Assembly (NCBI GenBank): GCA_023430465.1
Contig: JAEZAM010000042.1
Coordinates: forward strand, 1 to 11,203
DNA length: 11,203 nt
Direction of reading: 5' to 3'
Source of the DNA: Bacteroidota bacterium
GTDB taxonomy: Bacteria > Bacteroidota > Bacteroidia > Chitinophagales > Chitinophagaceae
The translations under genes were made by a program, and so were the position numbers. Positions 1-7,100 of the stretch are shown one piece after another. The notes beneath the pieces were generated by a model. It made no database searches. It had not been told where the DNA came from and saw only the letters and a program-made list of their open reading frames with translations. Position 1 is the stretch's first letter. Each line of letters opens with the position of its first letter.

Positions 1-2
1 GG

Positions 3-1889
3 GCGACTGGTTTCAATGTCAGAGGTGGCTCGGTCGACGGCAACCTGGTAATGCTTGATGAAGCCGTGATGTACAACACCTCGCATTTGCTTGGCTTCTT
101 TTCTGTATTCAACGCCGATATCATAAAAGATGTAAAGCTTTACAAAGGCGGTATCCCTGCCAGTTTCGGCGGCCGTGTATCCTCCGTGCTGGATATTTAT
201 CAAAAAGAAGGGAACAACAAAGAGTTTCATATCAACGGGGGGATCGGGTTGATCTCCAGCCGGCTGCTTGTTGAAGGACCCATCGTCGAAGATAAAAGTT
301 CCTTCGTCGTTGCCGGACGAGGATCCTATGCCCACCTGCTTCTGAAACTCGCAGACGAGCCAAACTCAGCCTATTTCTACGATCTGAACACCAAGCTTAA
401 TTATAAAATCAATGAAAAAAATAACCTGTTTCTCTCCGGCTATTTTGGCAAAGACAACCTGAATTTCAATAACAGCTTTATCAACACTTATGGCAATAAG
501 CTTCTCAACCTGAGATGGAATCATATCTTCTCCAACCGAATCTTCTCCAATGCATCTCTTATTTATAGTGACTATGACTACCAGATCAAAGTGAAGTCCG
601 CTGCGCTTGACTGGAAAGCACAGATCAAAAATTACAATTTCAAATATGACTTCAGACATCACGTTTCAAATAGCCTTATCCTGAACTATGGCATCAATTT
701 AAACTATTACGATTTCAACCCGGGAACCATCCGGCCGTATGGCAAAACATCAGGCGTAAATCCGGACCAGTTGGCCAAAAAATATGCTTTTGAAAAAGCG
801 GCTTATATCAGTGCGGAACAAACTATTTCACAGAAATTATCACTGAACTACGGTCTTCGCTACGTGAACTTTCAACGATTAGGTCCCCAGGAACTATACA
901 CGTATGCCAATGATCAACCGGTCATTTACAATAAGGATCTTCATATCTATGAACAGGCAAGGCCAACAGCTACCGCTGTGTATCTGAAAAACAAAAAAAT
1001 CCTCCGTTACAGCAACTTCGAACCCCGGGTATCCGTTGCCTATGCGATCGACAACGACCAATCCATCAAGGCCAGTTTCAATAGAATGACACAATATGTA
1101 CACCTGATCTCCAATACCGCATCAGCGAGTCCACTCGATATCTGGGCGCCCTCTGATCAATACTTGAAACCGGAGTATGGAGACCAGATAGCACTGGGGT
1201 ATTTCCGGAATTTCAAGGGTGGTAAGTATTCCCTGGAAGCTGAAACATTTTATAAAAAAATAGAGAACAAAGCTGATTATATCGATGGCGCGGACCTGCT
1301 TGGAATAGACGCCATAGAAACAGTGCTGCTAAACGGTGAAGCAAGAGCATACGGGCTGGAACTTATGGTCAAAAAAAATACAGGGAAGCTAACTGGCTGG
1401 GCAGCCTATACTATTTCCAAAGCACAACAAAGAACACCTGGCAGAAACACGGATGAACCGGGCATAAATAACGGGAAATGGTATCGTGCAAACTATGACA
1501 AACTGCATAACCTCTCTGTTACAGGATCCTATGCCTTCAACCGAAAATGGTCATTTGGTGGCATTCTGACTTTCCAGAGTGGTAAGGCGGCGACCTTCCC
1601 GGATGGGCGCTACCAGTACCAGGGTGTGTATGTTGCCAGCTACGGAACAAGAAACGGAAATTCTTTGCCTGCGTATCATCGCCTGGATGTATCCGCCACT
1701 TATGTACCCAAGCCCGACAAGACAAAAGGATGGCGGGGTGAATGGAACTTCAGCATCTACAACATTTACAACAGGAACAATGCAGCTTCTTATTCATTCA
1801 GACAGAATGAAGACACGGGAACAAGTGAAACAAGAAGGACATCCATTTTTGGCATTGTGCCTGGCATAACCTACAACGTAAAGTTTTAA
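3..1889 (+). CDS. TonB-dependent outer-membrane receptor, 5'-truncated by the window
   Basis: This is the C-terminal 628 residues of a TonB-dependent receptor, which imports or binds a ligand at the outer membrane using energy from TonB-ExbBD. The reading frame is open from base 3, so the start lies upstream of the window and the ATG at 51 is internal. The first residues (GFNVRGG, then a VMLDEA stretch, then IKDVKLYKGGIPASFGGRVSSV) are the second half of a plug domain. The remainder is a long series of aromatic-rich amphipathic strands typical of a 22-strand barrel, ending in a C-terminal phenylalanine (YNVKF), the usual outer-membrane assembly signal. The N-terminal signal peptide, any carboxypeptidase-like repeat domain and the TonB box are outside the window. 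It sits 32 bp before a DUF4249-like lipoprotein gene, a pairing common in Bacteroidota. The ligand cannot be told from this sequence; it is not a clear SusC, because no SusD follows. Confidence 0.93.
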   Translation, partial: ATGFNVRGGSVDGNLVMLDEAVMYNTSHLLGFFSVFNADIIKDVKLYKGGIPASFGGRVSSVLDIYQKEGNNKEFHINGGIGLISSRLLVEGPIVEDKSSFVVAGRGSYAHLLLKLADEPNSAYFYDLNTKLNYKINEKNNLFLSGYFGKDNLNFNNSFINTYGNKLLNLRWNHIFSNRIFSNASLIYSDYDYQIKVKSAALDWKAQIKNYNFKYDFRHHVSNSLILNYGINLNYYDFNPGTIRPYGKTSGVNPDQLAKKYAFEKAAYISAEQTISQKLSLNYGLRYVNFQRLGPQELYTYANDQPVIYNKDLHIYEQARPTATAVYLKNKKILRYSNFEPRVSVAYAIDNDQSIKASFNRMTQYVHLISNTASASPLDIWAPSDQYLKPEYGDQIALGYFRNFKGGKYSLEAETFYKKIENKADYIDGADLLGIDAIETVLLNGEARAYGLELMVKKNTGKLTGWAAYTISKAQQRTPGRNTDEPGINNGKWYRANYDKLHNLSVTGSYAFNRKWSFGGILTFQSGKAATFPDGRYQYQGVYVASYGTRNGNSLPAYHRLDVSATYVPKPDKTKGWRGEWNFSIYNIYNRNNAASYSFRQNEDTGTSETRRTSIFGIVPGITYNVKF

Positions 1890-1921
1890 AAAACCCTTAC
1901 CCACTTATAAAACGATAACAG

Positions 1922-2743
1922 ATGAAACTTCTGGAAATAATTGTAGTTATAACCGCCGGACTGTTCGTAACAGCATGCGAGAAAGTTGTAAAAGCTGATC
2001 TTGACACTGCACCACCAAGGTTGGTGGTAGATGCATCCATAGATTGGGTAAAAAATACGGCAGGCAACGAACAGCGGATACTATTGTCGACGACGACTGG
2101 ATATTACAGCCAGCAATTTCCAACCGTCTCCGGCGCGGTGGTTACGGTAACTGACGCAGCAAATACAGTGTTTGAGTTTGTGGAAACCCAGGGCACGGGC
2201 CAATATGTTTGTCAAAACTTCATACCTGTTATCGGCCAGACTTATAAGTTGAAAATCATTTTAAACGGTGAAACGTATACGGCCTCAGAAACTTTTACCT
2301 CTGTGCCGGCACTCGAGGATAACATCGAACAGGACGACACAGGCGGTGAGGCCGGTGATGAAATGGAAATAACGTTCTATTATAAAGATGATGGAAGCCA
2401 GGAAAATTTCTACCTGAACAGTATCAGCCAGCCCTACTCCCCGTTCCCGGAGTTTGAAGTGGAAGATGATGAACACACGAATGGCAATTTGATGCAGGAA
2501 TCCTTTGCGCATGAAAAGCTGAAAGCAGGCGACCCGGTGGACATCAGGCTGTATGGAATTTCAAAAGGCTATTACAATTACATGTTCAAATTAATACTCG
2601 CTACCGGTAATGATGGCAACCCGTTTCCTACGATACCGAGCGCTGTTCGCGGCAATATTGTCAATGAGACAAACGGCAGCAATTATGCTTTCGGCTATTT
2701 CAGGCTGGCAGAGGTGGCTACCAAAGGCTATACGATCCAGTAA
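1922..2743 (+). CDS. DUF4249-like lipoprotein
   Basis: A 273-residue predicted lipoprotein. Residues 1-18 form a hydrophobic signal peptide ending in a lipobox (V-T-A-C, with Cys19 as the lipidated residue). The sequence after the cysteine starts E-K and continues with mixed charge, compatible with export to the outer membrane or cell surface. The mature part begins with a PPRLVVDASID-like strand followed by GAVVTVTDAANTVFEF and GQTYKLKIILNGETYTASETF, the beta-sandwich pattern I associate with DUF4249 proteins encoded beside TonB-dependent receptors. An acidic insert (about residues 135-147, EQDDTGGEAGDEMEI) separates the two halves. The ATG lies 32 bp after the receptor stop, so the two genes are probably co-transcribed, and a strong terminator follows. 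Function is unknown; a role as accessory ligand-binding partner of the receptor is inference. Confidence 0.85.
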   Translation: MKLLEIIVVITAGLFVTACEKVVKADLDTAPPRLVVDASIDWVKNTAGNEQRILLSTTTGYYSQQFPTVSGAVVTVTDAANTVFEFVETQGTGQYVCQNFIPVIGQTYKLKIILNGETYTASETFTSVPALEDNIEQDDTGGEAGDEMEITFYYKDDGSQENFYLNSISQPYSPFPEFEVEDDEHTNGNLMQESFAHEKLKAGDPVDIRLYGISKGYYNYMFKLILATGNDGNPFPTIPSAVRGNIVNETNGSNYAFGYFRLAEVATKGYTIQ

Positions 2744-2762
2744 TGAACTTTGCTCCTAAGGG

Positions 2763-2804
2763 TAACCGGAATTTTCTCCCCATGAGAGTTCCGGTTATTT
2801 TTTT
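2763..2804 (+). terminator. Rho-independent terminator of the receptor/lipoprotein operon
   Basis: A perfect 9-bp stem, TAACCGGAA (2763-2771) pairing with TTCCGGTTA (2789-2797), encloses a 17-nt loop and is followed directly by seven T residues (2798-2804). It starts 20 bp after the lipoprotein stop. It insulates the downstream cassette from receptor transcription. Confidence 0.9.
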
Positions 2805-2958
2805 CGAGCAATCGGAGGCCGGGCTGACCTTTCTTTGGCTTGTTCCACCCGATCAGGCCCGCACCAGCCGGCAACCCCAAATCTGGTAATCCTGCAATTA
2901 TAACTTCGTGCTTTAAATTGCCTCGTTCCCTCAACTCTATGGCACTGATATCCAGATT
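2805..2958. other. Intergenic stretch without a convincing gene
   Basis: Together with the terminator and repeat array, this fills the 335-bp gap between the lipoprotein and the XRE gene. I see no convincing gene. The minus strand is open from about 2964 down past 2805 and reads as protein-like (it includes IELRERGNLKHEVIIAGLP), but it has no ATG, runs through the terminator into the back of the lipoprotein gene, and matches nothing I recognise. It could be a gene remnant at the edge of an inserted cassette, or chance. Confidence 0.4.
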
Positions 2959-3074
2959 GTCATATTATACTCTGACATATACTACACTTCTGTCAGATTA
3001 TAAACTTACTTTTAATTTTATTAGTCAGATTATAGACTTACATTTGAGTATATTTTGTCAGACTAAAGACTTAC
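2959..3074 (+). repeat. Four-copy 33-bp-period direct-repeat array upstream of the XRE gene
   Basis: Four 18-bp copies start at 2959, 2992, 3024 and 3057, a spacing of 33, 32 and 33 bp. The copies are GTCATATTATACTCTGAC, GTCAGATTATAAACTTAC, GTCAGATTATAGACTTAC and GTCAGACTAAAGACTTAC. The last three are near-identical; the first matches the second at 14 of 18 positions and has GTCA/TGAC ends. The array covers the whole promoter region, and the last copy ends four bases before the ATG of the XRE gene at 3079. A -7-like TATATTTTG (3049-3057) runs into the last copy. The spacing of about three helical turns puts all copies on one DNA face. The simplest reading is an autoregulatory operator bound by the XRE protein, alone or with the Fic protein. 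Confidence 0.8.
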
Positions 3075-3078
3075 AAAT

Positions 3079-3537
3079 ATGGGAACGAAAACCTTACAAT
3101 TACAGCAGCTTAACAGCAAGATGCACATGTTTGCAATGGTGCGCAAAGTGCCTGCTCCACCAACCGGTTGGGTAAAAGCTTCCCGGATTGCTTTGGGTAT
3201 CTCATTAGAACAGCTCGGCAGGAAGCTATCCATCACCAGGCAGAGCGCCCAGGCAATTGAAGAGCGGGAAAAAGAAGGTTCTGTTACCATAAAAGCATTG
3301 CGAGAGGCTGCCAACGCGCTGGATATGGATCTTATCTATGGCTTCGTTCCGAAAGATGGATCCCTGGATGCTCTCATCGAACGAAAAGCAAGAGAATTGG
3401 CAAAACAAATTGTGTCACGAACATCTGCTACCATGAAACTGGAAGACCAGGAGAACTCACCAGCAAGAATCGAACAGGCAATAGAAGAAAGGGCCACTGC
3501 CATAAAAACCGAAATGCCTAAAACCTTATGGGATTAA
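3079..3537 (+). CDS. XRE-family regulator, mobile mystery protein A-like (probable Fic antitoxin)
   Basis: A 152-residue protein with a Cro/C1-type helix-turn-helix at about residues 31-90: SRIALGISLEQLGRKLSITRQSAQAIEEREKEGSVTIKALREAANALDMDL read as consecutive helices. The N-terminal LQLQQLNSK, the PPTGWV segment before the HTH, the YGFVPKDGSLDALIERKAR segment after it and the C-terminal LWD match my recollection of the mobile mystery protein A family, which is always encoded with a Fic partner. After the HTH a helical tail contains T118-M-K-L-E122-D, close to the (S/T)xxxE(G/N) motif by which antitoxins or inhibitory helices block Fic active sites; the last position is D rather than G/N. 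The gene overlaps the Fic gene by 10 bp, so translation is coupled. The repeat array directly upstream suggests autoregulation. DNA binding is well supported; the antitoxin role is inference. Confidence 0.85.
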   Translation: MGTKTLQLQQLNSKMHMFAMVRKVPAPPTGWVKASRIALGISLEQLGRKLSITRQSAQAIEEREKEGSVTIKALREAANALDMDLIYGFVPKDGSLDALIERKARELAKQIVSRTSATMKLEDQENSPARIEQAIEERATAIKTEMPKTLWD

Positions 3538-4124
3538 ATCTCCAATACCAGGAAGGACAAACTCCGTTAGAAGACGACGAGAAGGACGGCTTGCGGATAG
3601 AAACCATTACGACGAGGCAGGAGTTAGATGAATTCGAGCAACAAAATATTGAACAGGCGGTTGAGTGGACGATGAAACTTCCTTCAAAGTATAATGCAAT
3701 CCTTACGGAGGATTTTGTCAAAAGACTGCACAAAAAAATGTACAGTGATGTGTGGACCTGGGCAGGTAAGTTTCGCAAAACCAACAAGAACCTGGGTATT
3801 GACAAGTGGCAGATACCAACACAATTAAAATCCCTGCTTGATGATACGCGATACTGGATAGAGAACGACATATATCCGCCGGATGAAATTGCCATCCGGT
3901 TCAAACACGGGATTGTAACAATTCATTGCTTTCCAAATGGCAATGGAAGACATAGCCGGCTCATGGCGGATATCATAGCGGAAAAGATATTCAGGCAACC
4001 CGTATTTACCTGGGGTGCGACAAATCCTGAAAAGGGTGGAAATGCAAGGGCCGACTACCTGACTGCGATAAGGAAGGCTGATGCCGGAGATATAGTAACA
4101 TTAATGAAATTCGCAAGGTCGTGA
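3528..4124 (+). CDS. Fic-domain protein, mobile mystery protein B-like
   Basis: A 198-residue Fic (filamentation induced by cAMP) protein. Fic enzymes usually transfer AMP or another phosphate-containing group to a hydroxyl side chain of a target protein. The core motif at residues 133-144 is H-C-F-P-N-G-N-G-R-H-S-R: the catalytic His133, the GNGR anion hole and the final Arg144 are present, but the usual acidic residue after HxFx is Asn137. The preceding fold includes WTWAGKFRKTNKNLGI and the flap region KWQIPTQL (about residues 76-100). The N-terminal TTRQELDEFEQQNI segment (28-41) is what I expect in mobile mystery protein B. The ATG lies inside the end of the XRE gene, and the TGA is followed 21 bp later by the helicase reading frame. 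It is probably the toxin or effector half of an XRE-Fic pair. The target and the transferred group are unknown. Confidence 0.87.
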   Translation: MGLNLQYQEGQTPLEDDEKDGLRIETITTRQELDEFEQQNIEQAVEWTMKLPSKYNAILTEDFVKRLHKKMYSDVWTWAGKFRKTNKNLGIDKWQIPTQLKSLLDDTRYWIENDIYPPDEIAIRFKHGIVTIHCFPNGNGRHSRLMADIIAEKIFRQPVFTWGATNPEKGGNARADYLTAIRKADAGDIVTLMKFARS

Positions 4125-4138
4125 TGCCTTGCGGCCGA

Positions 4139-4153
4139 CTGATCGTTGATCAG
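4139..4153 (+). promoter_or_regulatory. Short perfect hairpin over the candidate TTG start of the helicase gene
   Basis: CTGATC (4139-4144) and GATCAG (4148-4153) form a perfect 6-bp stem with the three-base loop GTT. The TTG at 4146-4148, the first possible start codon in the helicase frame, lies in the loop and first stem base. In RNA this could limit initiation at that codon, or it may simply show that translation starts elsewhere. It may also be chance, as the stem is short and there is no T-tract. Confidence 0.35.
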
Positions 4154-7100
4154 CAGCAACGCATTCGGCGCCCCTGTTGCACCGCCAAAAATCTATCACT
4201 ATCTTGTCGGGTGCCAACCAAACCCTCAGACCTTGTCCAGAGCGATCGCCTTCTTTGATCTTGAAACATTCGGATCGGGGCGGCAGATTTTAGATGCCGG
4301 CGCCGTCACGAGCGACGGGCGAACATTTCGTGAGCCTTCAGCACATAAACTTGTTCAGTTCCTTTCACCCTATTCCTTTATTGCTGGTCATAATATCGTG
4401 GCGCATGATCTGCCTGTTTTACGCCACGCTTTTCCATCCGACACGCTGGCCCCGTCGCGGGTCATCGACACGCTCCTGCTGTCTCCCCTCCTGTTTCCAA
4501 ATAAGCCCTACCATCGGCTGCTGAAAGATGATAAGCTGGACAGTAATCAACTCAATAACCCCGTACTCGATTCAGAAAAAGCAAGGCAACTTCTCGAAGA
4601 CGAGATCGCAGCGTTCCGGAAATTGCCCTCCGACATACAGGGGATACTGGCATCACTGCTTCATAACACCGAAGGATTCCAGGCTTTCTTCAGGTTGATG
4701 CAGGTTGGTCCCATTCACGATACACCAGGGCTTATCGCGGCCATTACGAGTTCCATCCCCGGGAAGATCTGCAGCAACGCATCGCTGTCCCGCTGGCTGA
4801 ATGAACAACCAGTAGCCCTTGCCTATTCCCTTTGCGTCATCCGCTCCAACCCCGATTCCATTGCCCCGCGCTGGCTGCTCCGGAATTATCCCGTCGTCCA
4901 GGTCATCATCCGGTCCCTGACCAATACGCCCTGTCCTTATGGATGTCTCTACTGTAAACAGGCTTTCGATCCACGTGTTGCCCTGAAAAAATACTTTCAT
5001 TTCGACGGTTTCCGGAAATATGAAGGTCAGTCTCTCCAGGAAGATGCTGTCCAGGCTGCCGTCAATCATAAATCACTACTCGCCATCTTTCCTACAGGCG
5101 GCGGTAAATCCATCACGTTTCAATTACCTGCGCTCATGGCCGGTGATGCCGCTCACGAACTCACCGTCGTTATATCACCGCTCCAGTCGCTCATGAAAGA
5201 CCAGGTGGACAACCTCGATAAAAAAGGCATTCAACGCGCCGTCACCATCAACGGGCTTCTTGATCCTCTTGAAAGAGAAAAAGCGATCGAGCGGGTAATG
5301 GATGGCGACACCTCACTGCTGTACATTTCCCCGGAATCCCTCCGCTCCACCACCATCGAACGTATATTGCTGCATCGTCAGATCGCTCGTGTCGTGATCG
5401 ATGAGGCTCACTGCTTTTCCGCATGGGGACAGGATTTCAGGGTGGATTATCTTTATATAGGCCCATTTCTCAAGAAACTCCAGGCCGCCAAACAGATCGA
5501 TACCCCTATCCCGGTATCCTGCTTCACGGCCACGGCCAAACAAAAAGTGATCGAGGACATAAGCATCTATTTCAAGAAAGAATTGGGGCTGACATTGGAG
5601 GTATTTAAATCAACGGCAAGGAGAACCAACCTGACGTATAAAGTCTTTGAACACGGTGAGGAGGAAGATAAGTACACCCAGCTTCGCGCGATCATTGAAG
5701 CAGATACCTGTCCTACTATTATCTATGTATCCCGGACAAAAAAAGCGGAAGAAGTGTCTGGCCGCTTAACGGCCGACGGTTTCCCTGCCAGACATTTCCA
5801 TGGAAAAATGGAAGTCCACGACAAAATGGAAAGCCAGGATGCTTTTATGAATGGGGCCGTGGACATCATGGTCGCCACATCGGCCTTCGGTATGGGGGTT
5901 GATAAAAGCAATGTCGGACGCGTCATTCACTACGAGATATCCGATTCACTGGAAAGTTATGTGCAGGAGGCCGGGAGGGCGGGCAGGGATGAGCAACTGG
6001 ATGCAAAATGCTTTGTACTTTTCAACGAAACTGATCTCGATGCGCATTTTAATCTATTGCAACAATCAAAGATCACCAAACAGGAGATCAACCAGATCTG
6101 GCGCGCGATCAAAGATATGACCAGCCTGCGGCTGAAAACATCCAGCTCCGCCCTCGATATTGCAAGAAAGGCGGGCTGGGATGAAAATATCCGACAGCTT
6201 AAAACCCGCGTCACTACGGCGGTTGCCGCACTCGAGATGGCAGGTTATCTTATCCGCGGGCAAAACTCGCCGCGCGTCTATGCCACCAGCATCCGGGAAA
6301 AAAATGCAGACAAGGCCATCACCAGGATCAACGTCTCGACGCAGATCACCCACGATGATAAAAAAACCGCGGTCCGAATTGTCAAGAAATTATTCTCCGC
6401 TAAAAGCAAAAGGCTCTCCTTTGATGATGAAGCCGAAGCCCGGGTTGACTACATCGCGGATCAGCTTGGCATGAAGCTCAACGACGTCATCCGGATCGTG
6501 AACAACCTTCGCGAGATCGGCATACTTGCTGATGAAAAAGACCTGACCGCTTTTGTGAAACGCAACGAAACACAAAATAAACTCACCACTCACCTCGAGA
6601 AATATATCAAAACTGAAAACGCACTGATCGGATTACTGGATGAAGAGCGGCGGGTCTATAACCTGAAAGAAATTAGCGAAGAAATTGAGAAAGCGACCGG
6701 CATCAATCCTGGGTCTGCCCTGCGATCGGTTATCCATTATTGGGGATTGCAAAAGCTGGTAGACTTCAGGTACGAAGATGGCTCCCGGCATTACATTAAG
6801 ATCGCGTGCCGTGACTCGATCGCCCGTCTGAAAAGCCACGCAGAAAAACGACACCTGCTCGCCAACTCCCTGGCCAGCTATCTGCTGACGCTCTCGAAAA
6901 AAGCGGGCGGAAGCGATGGATCGGAAGAGGTACTCGTCGAATTTTCCATTCTTGAACTTAAGGAAGAAGTGAAACGCCATTTCGGCATGTTCGAGATGAA
7001 AACGGAAAATGGTGATGTCGAGGACGCACTTTTTTATTTAACAAGAATTGACGCGCTTAAGATCGAAGGTGGATTCATGGTGACCTATAACCGCCTCCAA

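Noticed and set aside
2728..2964. Minus-strand open frame upstream of the XRE gene
   Set aside because: No ATG start, it runs through the terminator into the back of the lipoprotein gene, and it matches no family I recognise. Kept only as a possible remnant in the intergenic entry.
4124..4258. Small 44-codon gene overlapping the Fic stop
   Set aside because: Its product is rich in Arg, Cys and Gln with no recognisable fold, and it overlaps the exonuclease coding region; treated as part of the start-site puzzle.
4932..4955. CxxxCxxC motif resembling a radical SAM iron-sulfur site
   Set aside because: It sits between an exonuclease and a RecQ helicase, without any radical SAM barrel; a structural metal knuckle fits better.
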